NCBI GenBank assembly: GCA_963805645.1
Contig: CAWDVA010000004.1
Location: forward strand, 186,001 to 250,000
Direction of reading: 5' to 3'
DNA from: CAVXEH01 sp963805645
GTDB taxonomy: Bacteria; Chloroflexota; Limnocylindria; QHBO01
DNA length: 64,000 bases
This document shows, piece after piece, positions 54,856 to 63,266 of this stretch (positions are counted from its first letter, which is position 1; every line of letters begins with the position of its first letter). The position numbers were made by a program, and so were the translations under genes. The notes under the pieces were generated by a model, which saw nothing but the letters and a program-made list of their open reading frames with translations, made no database searches and was not told the DNA's origin.

Positions 54856-56885
54856 CACGCGTGGCGAGCACGACCACGAAGAAGCGGCCGACGAAAACCG
54901 AGGTGCTCGATGCACCGGCGAAGCCGCGATCGCGCAAGGTGGTGACCGCCGACGGGGCCGCGGCCCCCTCGAAGACGGCGGCCCCGGCCAAGCGCTCCAC
55001 GGCGAAGGCCGGTTCGGGCAAGGCGCCCGCCGGCACGGTGGCATCAAGCAAGGCGCCCACCGGCAAGACGGCATCCGCCGGAGCCCGGTCGCGTACGGCA
55101 GGGGGCAGCTCGAAGAGGACGTCAGCAAACGGCAAGGCCGCCGCCAACGGTGTGGGCGGGGAGGTCATCGACACCCTGCTCACCAAGGGTCGGGACGAGG
55201 GCTTCATCACCCACGACCAGATCCTCGAGGCGGTCCCCAAGCCGGAGGCGAACCTCGGCGCCATCGAGGAGCTCTACGCGACGGCCGAGGAGGAGGGCGT
55301 CGAGGTTCTCGACGCGGAGAACAACCCCACGTTCGCCGATGTCGAGGAGGAGGAAGACGAGCAGCAGACCGCCGGCGCCGCGAAACCCCGCGCGGCGGAG
55401 GAGGACCTGGAGGCCCTGGCCGCGGACCTGGTCGGCATCGACGACCCGGTTCGCATGTACCTCAAGGAGATCGGCAAGGTCGCCCTCCTCACGGCAGAGG
55501 AGGAGGTCGTCCTGGCCAAGGCCATCGAGCTCGGGGAGCAGGCAGTCGAGGAGCCCGAGCGTGCCCTCGTGAACCTGTACACCTGGGTGACCGTGGGCTC
55601 GGAGCCCAAGGCGCGGGCCATGGCCGCCATGCGGGCCTTCGACCTGCCCAGGGAGTCGCCGCGCGTCACGAACGACGCCGTGGACTGGTGGGTCAAGCGG
55701 AAGAACGAGATCGAGGCGCCATCGGTCCGGTTCAGCAAGGCGCGCAAGGACCCGGACCTGGATGACGAGGCGCGGAACCGGATCATGCAGGCGGAATCCA
55801 TCCTGAAGCTCTTCGGGAGCGATCCGGGGCAGGCGCTCAAGGATGCGATCCTGTTCGGGCACACGTACCGCTTCAAGCCGCTCAACCACGCCGGGTCTCC
55901 GGAGCTGTTCGAGCTCGAGCGCTGGGCGCGCGAATCGGCGCAGACGATGGTGAAGGCCTACATCGAGGACGGCAACGACGCGCTCTACCTGCGCGAGCTC
56001 GGCTACGACCCCACGGTCCCGGCCGAGACGCCGCCGGAGAAGCGGACCGGCCAGCTCATCGAGCAGGGGGTCGATGCCCGCAAGCGCCTGACGGAGGCGA
56101 ACCTGCGCCTGGTGGTGAGCATCGCCAAGAAGTACATCGGGCGCGGGATGAGCTTCCTGGACCTGATCCAGGAGGGGAACATCGGCCTCATCCGGGCGGT
56201 CGAGAAGTTCGACTACGAGAAGGGCTTCAAGTTCAGCACCTACGCCACCTGGTGGATCCGGCAGGCCATCACCCGGGCCATCGCCGACCAGGCGCGGACG
56301 ATCCGCATCCCGGTCCACATGGTGGAGACCATCAACCGCCTGATCCGGGTCCAGCGCACCCTCCTGCAGGAGCTCGGCCGCGAGCCCACCATCGAGGAGA
56401 TCGCGCGGCGCATGAGCCGCGACGAGATCGTGCGCGAGCTGCGCGAGAAGCTGCAGCGCGAGCCCACCGAGTCCGAGGTGGACGTGCGCGAGGAGCAGGG
56501 GCCGCAGACCGTCTCGCCCGAGAAGGTGCGCGAGATCATGAAGGTCTCCCAGGAGCCGGTCAGCCTGGAGACGCCCATCGGCGAGGAGGAGGACTCCCAC
56601 CTGGGCGACTTCATCCCGGACCTTGCGTCAGTGGCACCCGCGGATGCGGCCAGCCACCAGCTCCTCAAGGAGCAGGTGGAGGGCGTGCTGGACTCGCTCA
56701 CCCCGCGGGAGCGGCGCGTCCTGCAGCTCCGCTTCGGGCTCGAGGACGGACGATCCCGGACGCTGGAGGAGGTGGGTCGCGACTTCAACGTGACCCGCGA
56801 GCGGATTCGGCAGATCGAGGCCAAGGCGTTGCGCAAGCTTCGCCACCCCAGCCGGAGCCGCAAGCTCAAGGACTACCTGGAGTAG
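54852..56885 (+). CDS. rpoD: RNA polymerase primary sigma factor
   Basis: 677 residues. A basic Ala/Lys N-terminus leads to region 1.1 (EVIDTLLTKGRDEGFITHDQ, near 101) and 1.2 (DDPVRMYLKEIGKVALLT, near 196). About 175 unassigned residues separate this from region 2 (near 411), which has FSTYATWWIRQAITRAIADQ. Region 3 contains an extra segment of about 32 residues (521-553) between LGREPTIEEIARRM and SPEKVREIMKVSQEP. Region 4 (612-677) ends with the usual HTH, NVTRERIRQIEAKALRKL. The GTG overlaps dnaG; a second GTG three codons later is possible. Confidence 0.97.
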   Translation: MTRVASTTTKKRPTKTEVLDAPAKPRSRKVVTADGAAAPSKTAAPAKRSTAKAGSGKAPAGTVASSKAPTGKTASAGARSRTAGGSSKRTSANGKAAANGVGGEVIDTLLTKGRDEGFITHDQILEAVPKPEANLGAIEELYATAEEEGVEVLDAENNPTFADVEEEEDEQQTAGAAKPRAAEEDLEALAADLVGIDDPVRMYLKEIGKVALLTAEEEVVLAKAIELGEQAVEEPERALVNLYTWVTVGSEPKARAMAAMRAFDLPRESPRVTNDAVDWWVKRKNEIEAPSVRFSKARKDPDLDDEARNRIMQAESILKLFGSDPGQALKDAILFGHTYRFKPLNHAGSPELFELERWARESAQTMVKAYIEDGNDALYLRELGYDPTVPAETPPEKRTGQLIEQGVDARKRLTEANLRLVVSIAKKYIGRGMSFLDLIQEGNIGLIRAVEKFDYEKGFKFSTYATWWIRQAITRAIADQARTIRIPVHMVETINRLIRVQRTLLQELGREPTIEEIARRMSRDEIVRELREKLQREPTESEVDVREEQGPQTVSPEKVREIMKVSQEPVSLETPIGEEEDSHLGDFIPDLASVAPADAASHQLLKEQVEGVLDSLTPRERRVLQLRFGLEDGRSRTLEEVGRDFNVTRERIRQIEAKALRKLRHPSRSRKLKDYLE

Positions 56886-56909
56886 GCCTAGAGGACAGAC
56901 CGATGTCGA

Positions 56910-56934
56910 CGGCGGCCGGGCCCCCCGGCCGCCG
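56910..56934. terminator. Perfect GC hairpin after rpoD
   Basis: An 11-bp perfect stem (CGGCGGCCGGG with CCCGGCCGCCG) and a 3-nt loop, between convergent rpoD and the lipoprotein gene. No T tract. A second inverted repeat, GGCGCC on either side of 8 nt, follows at 56949-56968. Together they could stop transcription from both sides. Confidence 0.55.
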
Positions 56935-56991
56935 CGACCCGGACACGCGGCGCCCCATTGGTGGCGCCCCGATCTGCGCGTCTAGGAGTGG

Positions 56992-57630
56992 TTACCCACC
57001 GCAGGTGCCGTCAAGCGTCCCGGGGACCATCTCGGTCTCATCGGTCCGGCCGTCGTCGAACTTGCCCTGGGCCGTCACGTGCTTGCCATCGATCTGGACC
57101 ACCGCCTCGCCCGAGCCGGCGCCGGGGAAGAGCTCCGAATTCGATGAGGACCAGCTGACGCTGGGGTTCTCGAAGTCGTCGATGTCGTCGAGGCTGATCT
57201 CGTAGACGATCCCGTCGCCCTCGTAGCGCCCCTGCCCCGACTCGTCACGGATGTTGGCCTGCATCTGGACGCGGGCGCCGGTGCTGTGCGTGCCGAAGGA
57301 GTTGGAGCTGAACGAGTAGACGGCGCTCTGGGTCCCCTCGTGGCCGAAGGCGCACATGAACCCGGCGAAGTCCCAGGTCTCGTCGCCAATGGTCAGGGTC
57401 GCGCTGCCGGCGCCCGCCGGCTGGTTGCCGCCACCGCTCCCCTTGGTGGCCGCCGCCGTGGCCTCCGCGTTGTCGTCGGTGGCCCCGGGTACTCCCGGTC
57501 CATTGTCCGCGGGCGTGGAGCTGGCCCCACCACAGGCAGCCAGGGTGAGTGCCAGGCCGATGGCCAGTGTCAGCACCATGCCGGGGCCACGGCCCATGGT
57601 CAGGCGGATGTCGCGGAATCGTCGCCGCAT
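56992..57630 (-). CDS. Secreted lipoprotein of unknown function
   Basis: 212 residues with GGAGGAGA before the ATG. The N-terminus is basic (MRRRFRDIR), followed by a hydrophobic stretch and the lipobox LAAC, so mature lipidation is at that cysteine. A Gly/Ala/Thr linker precedes a beta-rich domain (ATLTIGDETWDFAGFMC ... GKFDDGRTDE ... LDGTC) with two cysteines that may pair. It loosely recalls mycobacterial LpqH-type antigens, but I would not assign it. Confidence 0.8.
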   Translation of the reverse strand: MRRRFRDIRLTMGRGPGMVLTLAIGLALTLAACGGASSTPADNGPGVPGATDDNAEATAAATKGSGGGNQPAGAGSATLTIGDETWDFAGFMCAFGHEGTQSAVYSFSSNSFGTHSTGARVQMQANIRDESGQGRYEGDGIVYEISLDDIDDFENPSVSWSSSNSELFPGAGSGEAVVQIDGKHVTAQGKFDDGRTDETEMVPGTLDGTCGG

Positions 57631-57776
57631 GCCTCTCCTCCGATCTGACGCGGTGCGACCCGGCCAGACGACTGCCCGGCGTCTCGAGCTCGGCAGGGCA
57701 ATCGGGAGCCGTTGGACGTCGGCGCACCGTCGTGGTCCCCACCATACGGTGCAGGGTCAAACCGGGGCCGGAGAGG

Positions 57777-58988
57777 CTACGGCGCAGGTTCGAGGCGGCG
57801 GCCCGTCGTGATCCATGCCGCGATCAGCGCACCGGCGCAGGCCAGGGCGAGCAGGCCCGCGCCGGCCATGGCAAGGCCCACGCCGGCGGCCTCCGAGATG
57901 AAGCCCATCACCGGCGGGTAGACGATGCTGCCCACCACGGCGAACGCGGCCAGGCTGCCCGTCACTGCGGCGAGCCGCCGCGGGTAGAGGGAGCCGGCGA
58001 TGCTCATGATCATCGGGTAGACCGGGCCGAACGCCAGGCCGCACACGGCGAAGAGCACCGCCGAGATGGGGAGCCAGGGCACCACGATCGCACCGGCCAG
58101 CGCCGTCGCAGCCGCCAGGGTGCAGCTAGTCGCGAAGGCGATAGGCGGGAGTCGGTCCGCGAAGCGCGACGCGGCGAGGCGACTGACGGCCTCGCCGCCC
58201 CAGAACCCAGCGAGCGCCGCGGTGGCCGCGCCGTTCGTGGCCGCAGCCAGGAACCGGACGACCCAGCTCGACACGCCTAGCTCCGCCGAGACGTAGAGGA
58301 CCATCGCCAGCCCCAACAGCACGATGGGTAGCACCGATGGCCGCCGTCGCGGCCCCGGGCCGAGGAGAGAATCGCCGGCGGCGCGTGGCACACGCCGATG
58401 CCGCCCGGATGGCATCTGCCGCGTGGCAAGCATGCCTGCGACCACGAGCGCGACGGCTGCCGTCGTCACCAGGATGGTCCGCCAGTCGACTCCCGCGGCC
58501 ACGAGTTGGCCGGCGACCAGTGGCGAGCACGCCGCCCCGATGCTGAAGAACAGGTGCAGGAGGTTGAGGGCACCGCTCGGCCGTCGCGTCGCCAGATCGA
58601 GGATCAGCGCGTTCATCCCCCCGTCGACCGCCCCCGCGCCCAGCCCTGACGGTACGCCGGCCGCGACAAACAGGATCCACGTTCCCGTCGCTCCCTCGAC
58701 CAGGAGGCCCAACCCCAGCAGTAGGGCCCCGGCGCTGAGGATGAGTCGGCGTCCGAACCGCTCGGTCGCGAAGCCGCCGCCCAACGAACCAAGCGCGAAG
58801 GAGGAGGCGTTCACGAGGTAGAAGAGCCCGATCCCGCCGTCGGTCTGACCGAAGTCCGCCTCGAGGGAGCGGATCAGCGCCGGGACCAGGAGGGTCGACC
58901 AGCCGATGAGCGCAAAGCTCGCGTAGGCGATGCCCGCCGTCAGGCCACCGTGGCGTGCGGGGCGGTCCACAACCGCCGGAGTGCTCAC
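57777..58988 (-). CDS. Major facilitator superfamily transporter
   Basis: 403 residues with about twelve membrane helices. The loop between helices 2 and 3 has GGGFATERFGRRLIL, the MFS motif A. SGLGAGAVDGGMNALI and HLFFSIGAACSP resemble sugar/proton symporters of the FucP-like group, but substrate cannot be told. The 146 nt between it and the lipoprotein gene hold that gene's leader and nothing else recognised. Divergent from the HTH gene. Confidence 0.88.
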   Translation of the reverse strand: MSTPAVVDRPARHGGLTAGIAYASFALIGWSTLLVPALIRSLEADFGQTDGGIGLFYLVNASSFALGSLGGGFATERFGRRLILSAGALLLGLGLLVEGATGTWILFVAAGVPSGLGAGAVDGGMNALILDLATRRPSGALNLLHLFFSIGAACSPLVAGQLVAAGVDWRTILVTTAAVALVVAGMLATRQMPSGRHRRVPRAAGDSLLGPGPRRRPSVLPIVLLGLAMVLYVSAELGVSSWVVRFLAAATNGAATAALAGFWGGEAVSRLAASRFADRLPPIAFATSCTLAAATALAGAIVVPWLPISAVLFAVCGLAFGPVYPMIMSIAGSLYPRRLAAVTGSLAAFAVVGSIVYPPVMGFISEAAGVGLAMAGAGLLALACAGALIAAWITTGRRLEPAP

Positions 58989-59038
58989 CGGAAGAAGGAT
59001 AGGGCCGTCGACGGAGACCGCGCCGACGGTGACTTAAC

Positions 59039-59071
59039 GGTCATTGACCTTGATTCCGGACATGGTAAACA
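59039..59071 (+). promoter_or_regulatory. Promoter with overlapping palindrome before the HTH gene
   Basis: TTGACC at 59044, a 16-nt spacer and a weak TAAACA at 59066. The perfect 11-bp palindrome GGTCATTGACC (59039-59049) overlaps the -35. It lies between the divergent MFS and HTH genes, so the HTH protein could bind it and control both. Confidence 0.4.
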
Positions 59072-59080
59072 TGAATTGCT

Positions 59081-59389
59081 ATGGGCTGGACGTTCGTGAC
59101 CAACTACGGCCGGGTGCTGCTGGCCGTCGCCGCCGATCCCACCCGCACGATTCGTGAGATCGCGGCAGAGGTCGGCATCACCGAGCGTGCCGTTCATCGG
59201 ATCATCGTTGCCCTGACAAACGCCGGCTACCTCGAACGGACGCGAGCCGGCCGACGCGTGCACAACCGCGTCAACCTCCATCAGATCCACGTGGAATCGC
59301 TGGAGCGCGCCGCCGCCGTCCGCGAGCTGTCTGTCCTGCTGGCGGCCGCCGAACCGCTGCCGCAGACCCGCGACGACGACCCAGGGTGA
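59081..59389 (+). CDS. MarR-like winged-helix regulator
   Basis: 102 residues. DPTRTIREIAAEVGITERAV is the HTH and HRIIVALTNAGYLERTRAGR the recognition helix and wing. No ligand domain follows beyond a short helix. The ATG lies about 10 nt after the possible -10 and has no Shine-Dalgarno, so translation may be near-leaderless. It precedes the EAL gene by 4 nt and may regulate the c-di-GMP genes. Confidence 0.85.
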   Translation: MGWTFVTNYGRVLLAVAADPTRTIREIAAEVGITERAVHRIIVALTNAGYLERTRAGRRVHNRVNLHQIHVESLERAAAVRELSVLLAAAEPLPQTRDDDPG

Positions 59390-59393
59390 TGTC

Positions 59394-61442
59394 GTGACGC
59401 CGAAGCGGACGCCCGCGCCCATTCCATCGCCGGTCGGCCAGGATGGGGGAGAACGCCTGCGTCCTGACGCGGTCAGTGCAGAGCTCCCCATTCTCGATGC
59501 GGTTCCCGACGCCCTGATCACGATCGACCGCGCCGGCCTCGTGCGTGGCTGGAACGCCGCGGCGGAGAAGCTCTTCGGGATACTGCGACCTGCGGCCATC
59601 GGCCGCCGCCTCCTCGACGTGGTGCCCTATCAGCTGGCAAAGGGCACGAACGCCGACATCACCACGATCCTGGACCGCGGTGATGTCTGGAAGGGCGTCG
59701 CTCGGGTCCCGGGCCCCGGAAACGCGACCCTCGAGGTCCACTTCGTGGCGGCTCCGCTACCCGGTGGGGACGGGGGTAATGGCTACATCCTCGTCGTGCG
59801 CGACATCACTCGCGGTGCGCACTTCGATCATGACCACGAAACCGCGGAGAGTCGCTTCGGCGGACTCGTGACGGCCGGACCCGGTCTTGCCATGGTCAGG
59901 GACGGCGAGGGGCGCTATCTCTTTGCGAATGAGGCCGTCCGTTCGCTGATGGGGACGCGGGCCGCATCGGGTTGGCGAGGCAGGACGGATGCCGATCTGT
60001 GGGACCCGGGCGTGGCCGCCCAGCTACAGGCCAGTGATGCCCGAACCATCACGCGTGGAGCCCCCACTGATTTCGAGCTGATGGTGCCGGCTCGCGGGGG
60101 CGTTGACACGATCCTGATGTCCACCTTCCCGCTCAATGGTGCGAGCGGCGAACGGCTGCTGGGGACGATCGGCCTCAACATCTCGAATCGCGTGCGTGAG
60201 GCGGGTGAGGCACGCATCGAGGGCGCGCGGCGCGATACGAAGCGTGCCTCGGAACGCGCGGCGGTGGCGGATGCGCTCGTACGGCTGCGGGCCGTCACCG
60301 GGATCAGCGAGACGGCCACCGCCATCTGCCGCGCGATTCACGCCCTGCCGAGGCTGGCGCTGGCATCCATCACGCTCTTCGAGCTCGACGGCAGCGCGAC
60401 TCCCATCGGCGTCGCAGCGGCGGTTGGTCTCCCGCGCACCCTGCCGCGGTTGAGGCAGGCGGGCACCGAGGCGCTCCGGAAGCGAGCCGCGGAGGGCCCC
60501 TGGGTGGAGCCCTGGACAGCCCCGAGCCGCCACCCGCACAGCCGCACGCTGCGCTCCCTCGGAATTCATCACGTCGCCTACGCCCCGATCCACGCCGGCG
60601 ACGACCTGGTGGGGGTCCTGATGGTCGGCGGCTCCTCGGAGATCGGCGTTCCCGAGCTCACGGAGCTTCTGCCCGCCGTCGTCGAGTTTGCGGGGCTCGC
60701 CGGAGCGCTGCTGGCGCCCGGCATCTCCGGCCGGCTGGGCTATCGGCAGGCCCGAGCGACGATGCTGGGTGTCATCGAGCACCGAGCGTTTCGTCCTGTC
60801 TTTCAGCCCATCGTCGACCTCGCCCGGGGGATCACCGTGGGCTACGAGGCACTCACGCGCTTCGATGACGGGGCAGACCCAGGGACGCGGTTCGCGGCGG
60901 CGTCGGCCCTGGGCCTGGGCATGGAACTCGAGCTCGCCACCCTGAGCGTAGCCCTGCAGGCTGCGAAGGCTCTTCCGTCATCGGCCTGGCTCAGTGTCAA
61001 TGCGTCTCCGCGGCTGGTCCTTTCCGGGGCGCCCCTGCGCTCGCTCCTGCGGCGCCATGAAGGCGACGTCGTCTGCGAGGTGACCGAACACGAAGTGATC
61101 GGCGACTACGCCCGATTCAGGGCCATGATCTCGCGTCTGCCGAATGTCAAGTTGGCCATCGATGACGCCGGGGCCGGGTTCGCCAACTTTCGCCACATCC
61201 TGGAGCTGCGGCCGGCATACGTGAAGCTTGATCGCTCGCTGATCGCGGGCATCGACAAGGACATGATTCGCCGGGAGCTGGTTCGAGGCATGCTGCCGTT
61301 CGTGCAAGCGGCGCGATGCCGCCTCGTCGCAGAGGGCATCGAAACCGAGGCGGAGCTGGCGGCCCTGCGGACGCTTGGCGTGCCCCTCGGACAGGGCTAC
61401 CTCCTGGGGCGCGCAGCTCCGGCGCCCGTGGATCATGACTGA
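59394..61442 (+). CDS. PAS-PAS-GAF-EAL c-di-GMP phosphodiesterase
   Basis: 682 residues, cytoplasmic, GTG start. Two PAS domains (about 30-140 and 150-265), a GAF domain (about 290-440) and a C-terminal EAL domain (about 460-675). The EAL motif is at 484-486 (YEALTRF); VNASPRL, EVTEHE, IDDAGAG, VKLDRSLI and AEGIETEAEL keep the metal and catalytic residues, so c-di-GMP hydrolysis is likely. It overlaps the GGDEF gene by 8 nt, pairing opposite activities in one operon. Confidence 0.92.
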   Translation: MTPKRTPAPIPSPVGQDGGERLRPDAVSAELPILDAVPDALITIDRAGLVRGWNAAAEKLFGILRPAAIGRRLLDVVPYQLAKGTNADITTILDRGDVWKGVARVPGPGNATLEVHFVAAPLPGGDGGNGYILVVRDITRGAHFDHDHETAESRFGGLVTAGPGLAMVRDGEGRYLFANEAVRSLMGTRAASGWRGRTDADLWDPGVAAQLQASDARTITRGAPTDFELMVPARGGVDTILMSTFPLNGASGERLLGTIGLNISNRVREAGEARIEGARRDTKRASERAAVADALVRLRAVTGISETATAICRAIHALPRLALASITLFELDGSATPIGVAAAVGLPRTLPRLRQAGTEALRKRAAEGPWVEPWTAPSRHPHSRTLRSLGIHHVAYAPIHAGDDLVGVLMVGGSSEIGVPELTELLPAVVEFAGLAGALLAPGISGRLGYRQARATMLGVIEHRAFRPVFQPIVDLARGITVGYEALTRFDDGADPGTRFAAASALGLGMELELATLSVALQAAKALPSSAWLSVNASPRLVLSGAPLRSLLRRHEGDVVCEVTEHEVIGDYARFRAMISRLPNVKLAIDDAGAGFANFRHILELRPAYVKLDRSLIAGIDKDMIRRELVRGMLPFVQAARCRLVAEGIETEAELAALRTLGVPLGQGYLLGRAAPAPVDHD

Positions 61443-63114
61443 CTCAGCGACGCGAGAGCCGCTGAACCCGGACGAGGCGGCCACGCGCGGCCAAATCCGG
61501 CGATCCCTGGACGTCCTGATCGTGGGCGCCGCGGTGTCCGGCGTGGCGGAATGCGCCTGGGCCTTGATAGTGGGAAGAACCAGCTTCCTGTTCGCGGCAT
61601 TGCTGTTCTGGTGCGCCGGGGCCTGGATCCTCGCCTTCCCGCGGCGCTGGGTGGGGCGTGACGAGGTCGCAGGTATCATCACGGGCGTCGTCCTGGTCGT
61701 CAGCGCCACCCTGGTGGGGGTCGCGTTTCTCCAGCCCTTCCTGGCGCTCGAGGTGGTGACCGCGATGCTGCTCCCTATCCTCCTTGCCACACCGTATCTC
61801 GACGGGCGACGCCTGCAGCGGCTCGCGGTCCTCGTGGCCGTGGCGGCGATTGCCGCGGCCATGGCTTCGTTCCTGCCCGAAGAGACGACGGTGAGCACGG
61901 ATGGACTCGTGGAGATCATCCGAATGTTGTCGCTCTTCCTTGTGCTCGGGGCCGTGGTCATCGTGGTCTACCAATGGAGCGAGCGGCTCAAGGCGTCGAG
62001 CCGCGAGTTTGGTCGGCTCGTCGACCTGTCGACCCAGCTCGCCAGGACGTCGGATCCCGAGGCGCTGGGCACGATGCTGGCGCAGCACCTCGCAGATGCC
62101 ATCGGCTTCGACGACTGCGTGATCTCCATGCTCGATGCGGAGAGCGGGCGCCTGGTTCCGCTGGGGTCGTATCCGGTCATGCGCGCGCGCGAGACCCCGC
62201 CGGGATCGCTCTCCACCCGGCCGATCCTGTCCCGCTTGGCTAGCGAGGCGAGCCACCTCATCGTCGATGTCGGCAGGGAGCCTGCGGGATCCGCCGAGCG
62301 GGTGCGCCTGGAGGCAGACGATCGCGAGGTGATGATCCTGCTGCCGCTGGTCGCCCTGGCGGGTCCGAGCGGCGTTGCCGAGCTGACCGCGCGGAAGCGA
62401 CGCTCCCTCGGCGAGCGGCAGCTGGCGCTGCTGGGCACGCTGGCATTCGCGGCGGCGATGGCCATCGACAACGGCCGGCTGTACCAGGAAGCCCACCTGC
62501 GGGCACAGCATGATCCACTCACCGGCCTGGCGAACGCCGCCGTGTTCCAGGATCGCGTCTCCGACGCCCTCAAGCGGCTGCCGCGGCGCGCTGGACGAAT
62601 CGTGGCCGTCCTGTTCGCTGACATGGACGATTTCAAAGCGGTGAACGACACGCATGGCCACCTCCAGGGCGATCGGTTCCTGAGACTGGTGGGTGAACGG
62701 CTGCGCACCGTCGTGCGGCCGGAGGATACCGTCGCCCGGCTCGGTGGCGACGAGTTCGGCCTTCTCCTGGAGGAGCTCACCAGCGTCGACCAGGCGCTCA
62801 CGGTGGCCTCACGGGCTATCGCGGCCGTGGCGGCACCCATGGAGCTTGGCGGCCGAGCGGCAACGGCCTCGCTCTCGGTGGGTGTGGCCTTCCGGGCTGT
62901 CGCCGATGCGACCGCGGACGAGCTCCTCCACGAGGCGGACACCGCCATGTACGAGGCAAAGCTGGCCGGCAAGCGGAGGGTCGTCCAATATGCCGATGCG
63001 GCGGATCCACCCGGCACCGTGGAAAGCAAGCCGGCACCGAGCCCGCTGGCCAGTCGCGTGTCGCCGCGGCGAGTGGCTCATGCCAATCGGGGCGGTCGTG
63101 GTCCCGCCCTTTGA
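61435..63114 (+). CDS. Membrane GAF-GGDEF diguanylate cyclase
   Basis: 559 residues. Five or six membrane helices in the first 180 residues, a GAF domain (about 210-370) and a C-terminal GGDEF domain with the active site RLGGDEFG near 437. FADMDDFKAVNDTHGH holds the first metal ligand and base-specificity Asn/Asp. No RxxD inhibitory site was evident five residues before GGDEF (TVARL occupies it). It should make c-di-GMP in response to a membrane or GAF signal. The last 40 residues are a polar tail. Confidence 0.92.
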   Translation: MTDSATREPLNPDEAATRGQIRRSLDVLIVGAAVSGVAECAWALIVGRTSFLFAALLFWCAGAWILAFPRRWVGRDEVAGIITGVVLVVSATLVGVAFLQPFLALEVVTAMLLPILLATPYLDGRRLQRLAVLVAVAAIAAAMASFLPEETTVSTDGLVEIIRMLSLFLVLGAVVIVVYQWSERLKASSREFGRLVDLSTQLARTSDPEALGTMLAQHLADAIGFDDCVISMLDAESGRLVPLGSYPVMRARETPPGSLSTRPILSRLASEASHLIVDVGREPAGSAERVRLEADDREVMILLPLVALAGPSGVAELTARKRRSLGERQLALLGTLAFAAAMAIDNGRLYQEAHLRAQHDPLTGLANAAVFQDRVSDALKRLPRRAGRIVAVLFADMDDFKAVNDTHGHLQGDRFLRLVGERLRTVVRPEDTVARLGGDEFGLLLEELTSVDQALTVASRAIAAVAAPMELGGRAATASLSVGVAFRAVADATADELLHEADTAMYEAKLAGKRRVVQYADAADPPGTVESKPAPSPLASRVSPRRVAHANRGGRGPAL

Positions 63115-63140
63115 CCCGTTCGAGCGGCGAACCCTATAAT
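63111..63140 (+). promoter_or_regulatory. Strong promoter for tRNA-Asn
   Basis: TTGACC, an 18-nt spacer and a consensus TATAAT. The -35 overlaps the stop codon of the GGDEF gene. Transcription would begin about 45 nt before the tRNA. Confidence 0.7.
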
Positions 63141-63190
63141 CCCGCGGGTCCCCGACGCCCGGCCGATTCACGGCCGCGTGCACATGGCGT

Positions 63191-63266
63191 TCCGGCGTAG
63201 CTCAGTTGGTAGAGCGGGCGGCTGTTAACCGCTTGGTCGCAGGTTCGAGTCCTGCCGCCGGAGCCA
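63191..63266 (+). tRNA. tRNA-Asn (GTT)
   Basis: 76 nt including an encoded CCA. The acceptor stem TCCGGCG pairs with CGCCGGA, followed by discriminator G. The D arm is GCTCAGTTGGTAGAGC, the anticodon loop CTGTTAA gives GTT, and the T arm is CAGGTTCGAGTCCTG. It reads AAC/AAU, codons whose tRNA carries the t6A made by the TsaBDE genes here. Confidence 0.97.

Noticed and set aside
63225..63266. WLRRQDSNLRPSG as a real protein C-terminus
   Set aside because: These residues are the antisense reading of the tRNA 3' half, a well-known false signature; kept only as evidence of the recombinase frame running into the tRNA.
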